Positions 32,746-42,330 of a stretch of 64,000 nucleotides of DNA are shown here, piece by piece. This stretch comes from Diphasiastrum complanatum. Taxonomy: Eukaryota; Streptophyta; Lycopodiopsida; Lycopodiales; Lycopodiaceae. A program made the translations under genes and the position numbers. Below the pieces are notes generated by a model. It searched no databases, had not been told where the DNA came from, and saw nothing but the letters and a program-made list of their open reading frames with translations. The number at the start of each line of letters is the position of its first letter. Position 1 is the first letter of the stretch. The stretch covers positions 1 through 64,000 of the forward strand of contig MU831875.1 in assembly GCA_029204225.1 (NCBI GenBank). Reading direction: 5' to 3'.

Positions 32746-33395
32746 AAATTGTCAACATTTCCTAGCTAGTTTGAGGCCTAAATTGGCTAAAATTGTAAAT
32801 AGTTTTGGTTCTGGAGTTTCACACGTGTGAACCAGGCCACAATGTTTTTATTTACTGTATTTTTTCAGTATGATGAAGTGTCAAACTTCATACCCTTCAA
32901 AATGAGACCATTTTGATGTATTTTGGTCATATAAGCCATTTTTAGCTATTTTTCCTATATAGGGAATATCTAGGGTCAAGTACCTTCTAGAGAGAGGAGA
33001 GAGAGTCATCTTCCTCATCCATAAATAGTAGGGAAGTCGTGGAGAACAGGTTGGAGAAACCTTTTGTATGCTTCATTGAGATCAATAGATCATTGTCATT
33101 GTTTCTTCCTCCATTGAGAGCATTGTTGTGTGTATTGTCTTCAAGCTATTGTGTATGATCTTAGGTGCTTTCCAAAAGTGGTAGGCTGATGTATTATGGA
33201 CTGTATAATGCTATTTTGGGCCGCACTTGATGTTTATGGAAGTTTCCATTTGTGATAAATGTTTTTTGATCAAGTTCTTTGCATTCTAGGTAGCATAGAA
33301 TGTGTTGCCAATTCCTAGCTTATGTAGTTTGGAGTGCAAGCATTCAAGCCAATGATCTTGGAGTTTAGATCCACTTAGGATCTATATTTTTCACA
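32741..33395 (+). repeat. 3' LTR of the intact copia element
   Basis: 655 bp, same length as the 5' LTR, three visible substitutions. Followed by the GATCC duplication. Confidence 0.95.
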
Positions 33396-33697
33396 GATCC
33401 ATGGACACTTCTCCTACTTTGAGATGAATTGGAGTTGTGAATCCACCTCTCAAGCTATCTAAACTTATTCAAGCCACCTCAATATGTCTAATTGTGCCAC
33501 CTAGCCTTTTCATGCATTAAATGTGGCATGCAAAGTACAAATGGCAATTCCTATGGTAGCTTGAGTTTCTACTAATACCTACCTTGAATATTTTATTTTA
33601 AGATGGGCCTTTACTAAGCCAAAAGAGCTTAATTCATCTTTGGCATTTTTAGGACCCCTACTTACAACATTAGATAGATTTTTCCAATATTTTGACA
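33396..33697 (-). repeat. E6 3' LTR, proximal part
   Basis: On the minus strand begins TGTCAAAATATTGG at 33697 after a purine tract (TTTTAGGAGGAG). Continues on the other side of the nested element at 26964. Confidence 0.85.
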
Positions 33698-33715
33698 CTC
33701 CTCCTAAAAATGTAT

Positions 33716-34735
33716 CTAATGTGGATCAAGCATCGATCTTGAGATAAGACCAAGATTAGACCTATGCTTTGAGAAGGCACTTTTGCAAAGTGGCTTTGTA
33801 AGCAGATCAGCAATACATGAAAATGTGTCGACGTGTTCCAAGTTGATTTCACCTCCAATAAACTTTTCCCTTACAAAATGATGTGCCACTTCTATATGCT
33901 TGCTTCTTGCATGAAAAATAGGATTGTTTGCAAGATCTTGTGCCGATATGTTGTCACATTTGATCAAGGGAAGATCATCCTCTTTGATGCACTTTAGCTC
34001 CATGATTAACCTCTTGATCCAAAGCACCTCTTTAGTTGTTGTAGTGAGTGCTTTGTACTCGGCCTCACAAGATGATAGAGATATGGTATCTTGCTTCTTT
34101 GAAAGCCAAGACACAAGATTGCCTCCAAGAAAGATAGTATATGCATTAATGGACTTTCGATCCATTTTATCACTTGCAAAATCGGAATCCGAATAGCCAA
34201 CAATGGTTAGATCTTCATTTTTGTACAATAAATCATAATCTTGAGTAGAAGATACATATCTTAGAACTCTCTTGGCCATCTTCCAATGTTGGATCTTGGG
34301 ATCTTGCATAAATTGACTCAATTTGTGCACACAATAGCTCAAATCGGGTCTAGTGATAGTAAGCCAAATTAAAGAGCCTATAAGACTCCTATAAAGTGTG
34401 ATGGCCTCGAAGGATCTTTCATCACCTTTAATAGGATCTTTTACATGTTGCTCCATGGGAGTATCTATTCCTTTACAATTTTGCATATTGAATTTTCTCA
34501 ACATAGAAAAGACATATCTAGATTGACAAATAAAAGCATACTCTTCATGAAAATCAATCTCAAGGCCTAAAATGTAGTGGATCTCTCCTAGATCTTGCAT
34601 TTTAAGTACTTTTCCTAATGCATCTTTGGTTTCTTGAACCAGCATCAAACAACTTCCACTAAGAATAATGTCATCTAAATAGATTAGAAGAATGACAATA
34701 TTACTACCATCAAACTTCAAGAACATAGATTTCAC
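33716..34735 (-). pseudogene. E6 copia RT (C-terminal part) and RNase H
   Basis: 339 uninterrupted codons: LLIYLDDIILSG (catalytic YLDD), DLGEIHYILGLEIDF, ITLYRSLIGSLIWLTITRPDLSY, then RNase H GYSDSDFASDKMDRKS, SLSSCEAEYKALTT, LIKCDNISAQDLA and HARSKHIEVAHHFVREK, ending near the PPT. RT upstream of the catalytic motif is missing; at 34728-34735 it joins a plus-strand integrase fragment. The coding part is unusually well preserved for a fragment. Confidence 0.9.
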
Positions 34736-35050
34736 TAGATTTACTTGGGTATATCTTCTAGCTTCAAAGTTATGGTGTTTGACTGTTTTCTAAAGTTCAA
34801 AGCTCTAGTTGAAAAGCAATTTTCATACAAAATGAAGATTCTTAGAGGTGATGGAGGTGGTGAGTACACTTCCAATAAATTTCATGATTATTGTGAGCTT
34901 GAAGGCATTAAAAGGGAGTTTTCTTGTGCATATACACCATCTCAAAATGGGGTGGCTGAAAGACAGAACAGAACATTGTGTGAATGTGCCAAAACCATTA
35001 GAATTGAGGCATCCTTGCCAAAAGACTTTTGGGGTGAGATAAAGGGGTCT
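34728..35050 (+). pseudogene. Copia integrase fragment
   Basis: TRFTWVYLLASK, then after a frame change FLKFKALVEKQFSYKMKIL, RGDGGGEYTSNKF, YTPSQNGVAERQNRT, ECAKTIRIEASLPKDFWGE, where similarity ends. It covers the second Asp and the Glu of the catalytic triad. Near-identical to the inverted fragment at 23984-24563. It runs into the next LTR at about 35084. Confidence 0.8.
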
Positions 35051-35083
35051 TATGTTTTTTACATCAAGCATCTAGGTGTAGGA

Positions 35084-35742
35084 TGTTGGTAGGAACAAAT
35101 TTGGCATAGATGGCAAATTATGCATTTCCACTTGTAATGCCACTATTGAGCCAAAATAGAGTAAGAGGCTAAACCCGTGCCAATTAGAGTGTAGACAAGT
35201 GTAATGCCTTTGTTTGATGAATTCTAAGAGGTCCAATAGGATTTAGAGGTGGAACCATGTGAGGTCCAATAGGAATTTGAGGTGTGTTTGAATATAGTCC
35301 AATAGAATTAAGAGGTGCATGGATCAATGGTCCAATAGGATTAAGAGGTGACAAAGTGTGGTCCAATCATAGTTAAGCATAGTGGTAGCTCGTGGATCTA
35401 CTAGTATCATTGTACTCCTCATTTTGGATCTTATTGATTTGGTGATTGTGTGGATTTTGAGTGTCATTGAATTTCTAGCTTTCTCTCTCTACTCGAGAAC
35501 TCATGATGGTTTTTCTCTCTCTACCCAAGGAGAGCAGCCTGTTTTTATTTAGAATAACTTTTGAATACTTCCCACACGTGTGAGTGAGAGTTGGAAGTGA
35601 TTGAATGCATGTAGTAGTGTGTTTTGGCCATAGGATCTAAGATTGATCTTGAATCTCAATCTAGTCTTGATCTTGGTGCATCTACACACCTTAGGAGATC
35701 ACAAGTACATGTTGTGGACAATCCACACGTGTGAAATCAACA
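35084..35742 (+). repeat. Copia 5' LTR (E10)
   Basis: Ends AAATCAACA at a perfect PBS. The start TGTTGGTAGG at 35084 is likely but lacks a matching 3' copy. Contains a 33-bp CCAAT repeat (35219-35370) and CACACGTGTG at 35573-35582 and 35724-35733. Related to 4640-5245. Confidence 0.75.
35219..35370. repeat. 33-bp tandem repeat with CCAAT boxes in E10 U3
   Basis: CCAAT occurs at 35233, 35266, 35299, 35332 and 35363, at intervals of 33, 33, 33 and 31 bp, each within GTCCAATAG(G/A)A(T/A)T or a close variant. Confidence 0.9.
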
Positions 35743-35754
35743 TGGTATCAGAGC
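35743..35754 (+). other. E10 primer-binding site (tRNA-iMet)
   Basis: TGGTATCAGAGC, perfect match following the LTR end. Confidence 0.9.
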
Positions 35755-36496
35755 CTACCTAAGGTTACCATGCATTTTGATCCATTTGAGTGAAAACTAT
35801 TCATCAATCTTGAGCTAGAAATTGTCAAGATCCATTTTCCTAGCTATCTTGTCCAATTTTGGATCTAAAGAGATCAATAGGACATTGATTGGGTCTGACC
35901 TGGTACTGTACGGAATCAGGTGCTCAGACACGTGTGAGAAACATCCAATTTCAATTTGGGAGTTCTCTTTCATGTTTGATCCAAAAATCTTGCTAGATAG
36001 CTTGTTTTGAAGCTATTTTTTCAATTTTTGATGCAATCAGTTTCATTCCATTTGGTTGAGCCAATCAAAAGTTATAAGCTTTTTAAGAGGGTTAGGTAGA
36101 GCACCTAGACCTGGGTAGACACATTTGGTTTGGTCAAGAGATTGCTTGGTTGATCCAAAATCACAATTGTATGCTTACCAATCTCGTATATATGTGATCT
36201 AGGCATTGTTTTGATATCTTAGCCATTTTGTTTCATGCAATATCATTGTATTTGAGTCAAATTTGATTTCTTAGTGTACTTCACACGTGCTAAGAGTGTT
36301 TGATCCTAACTTTGCCTATACTCCATCATTTGATGTGAAATAGATCTTGTTTTAGAGAGATTTGTGTAGCTAGTGAGAATCAATTCACAAATAGTTGCAA
36401 GATCTTTCATAGGAGGAGATAGTACTCTATTATTGGATCCTATTGAGAGTGTGTAGCAACATTTATTGTTCTTCATTTGAGTTTTCTTCACTTCAA
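35755..36496 (+). other. E10 5' leader
   Basis: Untranslated region between PBS and gag, similar to 5258-5600. Contains ACACGTGTG (35928-35936) and CACACGTG (36282-36289). Confidence 0.65.
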
Positions 36497-36684
36497 ATGC
36501 CTTCAATGGGTTCATCCTTGTTGGAACCAAGTGAAAGATTGTCCACTTCAAACTATTCAATTTGGAAAATGAGGATGGAGTCCATCTTGGTCCTTCAAGA
36601 CGTGATGGACATAGTTCTTGGCCTTGAAGAAGAACCTCAAGTTATTCAAGAGGTTCAAAAATACAAAAAGAGATCAAGGGCAAC
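36497..36684 (+). pseudogene. E10 gag N-terminus, cut off
   Basis: MPSMGSSLLEPSERL, STSNYSIWKMRMESILVLQDVMDIV, then KYKKRSRA, a standard copia Gag start in good condition. At about 36685 it switches to an unrelated proline-rich coding sequence (E8), so the rest of E10 has been lost or displaced. Confidence 0.8.
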
Positions 36685-37932
36685 TTCACTTTTAACCCCT
36701 CCTCCTACTCTGTTTTCGACTTTTCCGAAACATTCATTTTAACTTGCCCGATTCTTTCATCTTCCCTCTCTCCATCACCTCCTAGCAAAATAATAGGCCC
36801 ATCAAAAGGCCCAGCTGACACCTACAAAGCCCGACGGGACGAGTTCCTCCAACAGCTCCACTCCCCTGGTGCGGCGTATAACTTGTTGGTCCCACCTCCT
36901 CCTAAACCTATCACCCTCACACCCCTCTCTCTAGATCATTCCATCCATGACCTTCTAGAAACTAACACTGAAATGGGGGGTGATGATGACTTCCTAGAGG
37001 ATCAACCAGATACAAGAAAATTCTCGCCCAGGCAAGACACGGACGCAGCTGAGTCGTCGACAAGCGAGTGAGCTAAAGAGAAAGATACGGGCACCAAGGC
37101 CCTAGATGATTATCTGGCGAGGCCATCCCAACCGCGTAGGACAACTTCCCCTACCAGGCCCAGAGACAAATTGGCTGACACAAGAGAGTCAGATAAATTT
37201 GAGAGGAAATATCCTCCCAACATGAGGGGAGGCAAAGAAGACATCGATCAAAGCCAATACTCCACCAGGGTCGAGATCATTGCCGCATTGCAATCGCAAC
37301 CAGAATGGCGGAATAAAGTCCTGAAGGATAGAAGGCGACTCCAAGAGTATCTGAAGGCACTGGCATGGAAGCGAGTGAATCCCTTCTACATGCCACTCAA
37401 ATGCAAAAATCCATAGCCGGTGGAAAAGTCACGAGTAGAGGTGGTAAACTGGCCAGTCATTCCGGGAATTTCAGAGAGAACCTCCCCAGATGATCTGAGA
37501 CTGCAGTTACTCGACTTCGGGCATAAATACAAAACAAGTGCCGATCTTTGCGTGCAAGAAAGTGCCCAGTATTGCAGATCCATGGCCTCTCTGATGCATC
37601 AAGATTGTTTTTGGGATCGAGGCTTGGAGCCCATCAAAATCAGCCCAAATGTAGCCCTCCAGTCGGAAAAAGACCATGAGATGATGGTCAGGCTATACTA
37701 CAGAGCGGCCTTCATGTCCTCACACTATGTGACCATGGTGGAAGACTGACAGGAAATGGGCTTCGTGGAAAAGGTAAGAGAATATCTGGGGCTGCTCAAT
37801 TTTGGAAGTAAGCTTCGCTTCCAAGTTTTTGAAGCCTTGGGACGAAAGATGAGCGAGAGAAAACAAATGGCACGACAAGAGGCAAGCAGGACTCGCAAGA
37901 AGTTCTCAGGAAGGCTGGAATGTAGCGGCTAA
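36685..37932 (+). pseudogene. E8 accessory ORF, about 416 codons with three in-frame stops
   Basis: One frame runs from about 36685 to a TAA at 37930-37932, broken by TGA 37069-37071, TAG 37414-37416 and TGA 37747-37749, all one C-to-T (or G-to-A) change from CGA, CAG and CGA/TGG. The N-terminal part is Pro/Asp-rich (DEFLQQLHSPGAAYNLLV, PPPPKPITLTPLS). The C-terminal part has EWRNKV, VNPFYMPL, VNWPVI, DLCVQESAQY, CFWDRGLEPI and VRLYYRAAFMSSHY, which align in order with the E9 accessory ORF (TWRITV, VDPYYVPM, PNWPII, DPTVRQSTMF, KWDDCLPTL, AQLYFCAAMMGGSW). GC content is higher than in the copia elements. It ends 160 bp before the LTR, as in E9. Function unknown. Confidence 0.7.
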
Positions 37933-38079
37933 TTGAGAGACTTCCAATTTTGAAAATAATAATAATAATACATTTGCGGATAATAAGCACCTAGTTTTAC
38001 GAAAGTGAACGAAGATCCACGCTTTTCCAAGTGCCAAGTGAAAGACATCACCGGTGTTGCAGTGGGTCCTGCAATAGAT

Positions 38080-38092
38080 TAGGGGTGGATAA
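38080..38092 (+). other. E8 polypurine tract
   Basis: AGGGGTGGATAA immediately precedes an LTR start TGTTAGCA, comparable to GGTGGGGGATAC before the E9 LTR. Confidence 0.65.
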
Positions 38093-38690
38093 TGTTAGCA
38101 GATTCCAGAGAATCCCTAGATGTCGAGCCAAGCCAAAGACACAGAATACCTCTCACCCATGACCGAGGAGGTCTCAGAAGGAGGAGAGCAGAAGAAGCTG
38201 AGAGCCGAGATGAGAGCCGAGATGAGAGCCGAGAAATTACTAGCTAGGATGACAGTGAATGGTGTATCCCAGAGAAGGAACGACCATGTAGGAGCTAGTC
38301 ATATTTCCTAGGCCTTGTAAATAAATGTAGACCCCCCTTAAATTAGTTAGATTGAGCCACCTTTTGATGGTGGCCTTTAGTAGAAGGGCAAATTCCACAT
38401 GTAATTTCTAATTTGGTGGAATTGCCACTTGGGCTCCACATGGGCAGCCTTCTTGCTTATTTAAGGGCTCCCCTCTCTTGTGAGGGAGCTATGAATGTAT
38501 TGTCAAGTTCTCTTGAGCAAATAAAGAGGTCCTCCACGAGTTCTTGATAATTGCTAAGCTCCTTGTTCATGGCAATGTTTTTGAGTGAAGTTTTTATGAG
38601 CATGCTTGATTTTCTTGTATTGTGGATTAACTAGGATCTTGTTTTCTTGTTTCTGACTTAGTTGTGGATTAGGATTCATTTCTTGTTTGA
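38093..38690 (+). repeat. E8 3' LTR
   Basis: Begins TGTTAGCAG; second copy at 25988-26602. Core promoter TATTTAAGGGCTCCC near 38458 and AATAAA near 38520. Contains a short duplication GAGATGAGAGCC (38206-38229). Right end uncertain within about 15 bp. Confidence 0.75.
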
Positions 38691-38768
38691 TACCCTAACT
38701 TTAACATCTAACTTAATAGGTCATTGGATCCACCCTAACTTGGGGTCAAGATCTCGAGATCCCAAAAT
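38691..38768 (-). repeat. En-family LTR piece, left of E7
   Basis: Resembles about 42010-42100 of the En LTR (CCCTAA, GGATC, CTAACTTGGGGT, GAGATCCC blocks). The other part of this LTR is at 50880-51105, so E7 inserted into it. Confidence 0.55.
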
Positions 38769-39020
38769 AGTTAAAATAGCAATGATCGACTTATACAGTG
38801 CTTTCTTATTTCGACGGCACCACGTGTGCTTAGCTCTAGAGTTATCGGGCCATCTTTCTTTTACGAGCCCTTTGAGTGTTTTTAAGGAACTCATCTTTGT
38901 ACTTACAAGTAGTTTTTTGAATATATAGTTTGAAGAGAGCAATTCTGAATTCTTGTTGCACTTGACGTTGTGCTGTGGTGATTGATTCGGTTGGGTGTTT
39001 TCAATTGTGTTTTCTTAACT
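38769..39020 (+). repeat. E7 5' LTR, 252 bp
   Basis: Shared with 50643-50879 from AGTTAAAATAGC to TTTTCTTAACT, so the terminal bases are AG and CT rather than the usual TG and CA. The 15-bp length difference lies near 38930-38965. Contains CACGTGTG at 38821-38828. Confidence 0.8.
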
Positions 39021-39032
39021 TGGTATCAGAGC
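39021..39032 (+). other. E7 primer-binding site (tRNA-iMet)
   Basis: TGGTATCAGAGC directly after the LTR. Confidence 0.92.
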
Positions 39033-40291
39033 CCTTGGTGGCTGGAATCACCGGACAAGAACAGAGAGCTGCGAATTCACGACGGTTTGTTGGCTAGGAA
39101 GCACAAAACCGAGTCTGTGGAGATTCGTGGAATGGCTCAAAACTGTAAAAAGGATTCAGAGACAGGAAGTTGTTGGTTGAATTAAAAAGCAAGCAAGTTT
39201 GAAGCTGAAAAATTCTTCTAGAGGGATGCTTGGCGTTTGTGATTGGTTTGAATCCAATCGAATACCGTTTGAAGAGCAGTTTGGAGCAAAAGATAACCTA
39301 CAGTAGGGCGACCTCAGTCAGTTAGGAGCTGCAAAGGGAAGCTCAGGGAAAGCCTAAGTAAAGCTCAATATATTCTTCTCTTCAAAATTGCTAGGGTTTC
39401 AAGGGATAAAATCTGAGATATCTCCTTGTAGGAGGACGTTTTCAAAGTTGTGAGAGGCTGTGAATGGGCGTCCTGGTAGCGCAATTCAGCAGTAGGGAGG
39501 CCGCGACTGTCTATGGAGGAGGAAGGCAGCTAGTTTGATTCATGTGGAGCTGCCATAGCCCGTGAAGGAGAGAGAAAACTCCATCGCTGGAAGAGAGAGG
39601 AGGAGGAGAGGTCGCGGGAGCTGTCGCGCGCTCAGTCCTAATCATCAGCTAGCGGCCCAAAGTGTTCAGTGCTTTGAAGGCCTTTGATCAATGCACAAAA
39701 GCGTTGACAGTCGTCCGATCTTGATTCATACAGATCGACGATGGTCATTTCACAACAGGTGGGTCGTTGGATCTAAAGGATCCGTTTGATTGAAGTGAAA
39801 AAGTCTGAAGGGGTCTGAAGTGCAAAGTGCATTGCAACTTCATTAAAAATCTTCAAACTGCAAAAAATTGTTGGGTCCCAAGTCTTTGAAGGGTGAAGTC
39901 TCTTCACAGTGAAGAAACAGTTCAAAAACCCAAATTGCCCTTATTTTCACCTCCTTTAGCCTATTTTGACCAAACGAAAGGCTATAGCCTCCAAACGAAG
40001 GGCACCCTGACTGTACCTGCAAGTACGGTACACCAAAACAGAGTGATTGCTATGGAGAAAGTGTTCAAAGTGCACCAGAAGTGGTTTCACCATTCCACTG
40101 GGCAAGAAGCTGGGAGTTGGTGACGTGAAGCATTTTGGAAAACGACGCCAGTTTGGCTTTCAATTTGGCGAAAGAGCGACGGGTGGCCTGGTAAGCTAAA
40201 AATTGCAGGTCATTATTATCGATTTCTGACATCACAGTTGGCTCTAGCATACACTTTATAGCCTACAGGTGAAGTTTTAAGCAGTTCGGAG
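39033..40291 (+). other. E7 5' leader
   Basis: 1.26 kb, notably G-rich and less AT-rich than other leaders here. No coding similarity recognised. Confidence 0.6.
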
Positions 40292-41634
40292 ATGGCAAAC
40301 ATCAATGAGGCAATTTTGGGCGATGCAAGCAAACTTGATGGGGCTTCTAACTACAACATCTAGAAATTCAAAATGAAGAGCATTTTGATGGAAAAAGAGT
40401 TGTGGGAAATCGTGGCAGGTATTGAAGTCTGACCAAATACCACTCCAAGTGACATAAGGGCCTTTGATAAAAAGGCACAGAGAGCATTATCCTTGATCAA
40501 TCTTTGAGTGAAAGACCATGTGATCACTCACATAAGTGATGCCACAATGGCTAGGGGAGCTTGGGAAGCTCTTAGAATGCAATTTCAAACTTGCAATCCA
40601 GCTCGAGCCATGTTCTTGAAGTCGAGATTGAACACAATAAGGATGGAAGAAAATTAATCAGTGGGATCCTTCTTCACCAGGACAAGGGAGCTGAGAGATC
40701 AATTTGTGGCGATTGGAGAACCAATCAAAGATATTGAATTGGTACATACCACAATGAGCGGTGTCTCAGAAGGGCTACAGATGTTTGTGAGCGGCATTGC
40801 TTCGAGGGAGAGGTTGTCTACTTTTGAAGACTTCCACGGAATCATGTTGCAAGAAGAGCAGCGTCGCGAAGTGGTGAAGTCAAGACAAACCCCACAAGAG
40901 GATCAAGCCTTGCTTGCTAAAGGCAAGCAGAAAGGATGGAAAAGGATTAATCCAAGGATGATGATGACGAAGGAGAATCGTCATCAAAAGAGAAAAGGAA
41001 GAAGAAAGAAAAATGTTACTATTGCCACAAACCGGGCCATTGTGCACGCGAGTGTTACAAAAAGAAAGCAGACATAAAGGCGGGAAAAGTGACTCAACAA
41101 GGAAACATTGCCGAAGATGATGGAGAAGATGACGAGACAAGTGTTTTCTCATCGGCATTGGCATCCCAAGTTGACGATGGTGCCAGATGGTTCATAGACT
41201 CAGGCGCCACAAGGCATATGATTGAAAAACGTGATTGGTTTGAAAAATTCTCACCAATCCATGATGGGGATAAGGTCACTCAAGCCAATGGAGAGGAATG
41301 CCAGATACAGGGTGTGGGAAATGTACCTGTGCAATTTTCTGATGGCAAAATTAAAAACATCCCTAATGTACTTTATGTTCCTGGACTCAAAAAGAGTTTG
41401 CTTTTTGTTGGTGTAATGGCAAATCAACATCTTAAAGTTGAATTTGTCAAGGATGGATGCCTTATGAAGGATACTTACCATAATCACAAAGTGGTGGCGA
41501 AGGGTTATAGAGATAGTAATTGTGGCCTTTATAAATTGGATGCTGCAAAACCAGGTGAATATGGTTTGGCTATCTCAACAGCATCTCAATCGGAGTTATG
41601 GCACAGAAGACTTGGTCATTTGAACTATGGGAGC
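40292..41634 (+). pseudogene. E7 gag, protease and start of integrase
   Basis: Gag: MANINEAILGDASKLDG, NYNI, KFKMKSILMEKELWEIVAG. In-frame stops TAG 40361-40363 (from TGG), TGA 40430-40432, TGA 40505-40507 (from CGA) and TAA 40655-40657 (from CAA). A frame change precedes the zinc knuckle CYYCHKPGHCAREC. Protease: WFIDSGATRHM (near 41189). The pre-integrase WHRRLGHLNYGS ends at 41634 where En inserted. Confidence 0.85.
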
Positions 41635-42316
41635 TGTAAAAATTACAGCAAATAAGGATCCTAAAGCACTTGAAATGATGAGGGAAACAATAGATTATGA
41701 TTTCATAATATTAGCACAAGTTGAACCATCAAAATCCATCAAAAATCTATGCTTGAACCTCACTAAATGGCCCAAATCCTTGAAGAAGGCTTCACACGTG
41801 TGAAAGTACGGCCTCCCACAGTCTGAGTATTGTACACCAGACCTACATTCAATCCTATAATCATTAGTAATCACAAGTACTCAAACAATTATGAACATAG
41901 AGAGCAATTGCACCATTATGAGAGAAAAAACATGAAATTGCTTGATTGATTTTGGTGAGATATCATCACCTATATATACATGATCCATCACGGTTTTGGG
42001 CAGGTATGAGTAGCCCTAAACCTATCCCTAATGCTAATTTTGGTGGATCTTTCATCCCTACCAAGTTAGGGTTGGAATCTTGGAGATCCCTCAACAATGC
42101 AAAAATTACCAAAAATAGCTCCTATTTTTTCTCCCTTGTATCTAAGCATAATTTGGACTCGTTCCAAAGGTTCTAACACTTAGGTCTACTTGAGAACATC
42201 CTTATGAATGGAATCCTATGCTATTTGGCACGTGTGACAAGCCACATCATGACCATCTAGCTATTTACAAGTCATATGACCAAAACTAGTCAATCTAGAA
42301 TTGTGAATTTTTAACA
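41635..42316 (-). repeat. En 3' LTR, 682 bp
   Basis: Adjacent PPT on the minus strand reads GTGAGGAGGAG (42327-42317). TTCACACGTGTGAA at 41791-41804. The 76-codon open frame at 41946-42176 is repeated in the other LTR and is not a gene. Confidence 0.93.
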
Positions 42317-42330
42317 CTCCTCCTCACTAT

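Larger units (their letters stand above)
26965..33395 (+). mobile_element. Intact autonomous Ty1/copia element
   Basis: Complete structure: TSD GATCC, 5' LTR 26965-27619, PBS 27620-27631, leader, a single uninterrupted gag-pol ORF 28792-32745, PPT, 3' LTR 32741-33395, TSD GATCC. The LTRs are each 655 bp and by eye differ at three positions (27390/33166 C-T, 27435/33211 T-C, 27608/33384 G-A), all transitions. It sits inside the 3' LTR of E6. It is the only element in the window with all protein domains and motifs in place, and so the best candidate source of proteins for the defective relatives. Confidence 0.95.

Noticed and set aside
35184-35366. Repetitive minus-strand ORF (NPIGPL-type repeats)
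   Set aside because: It is the 33-bp U3 repeat read in frame (11-residue period), not a gene.
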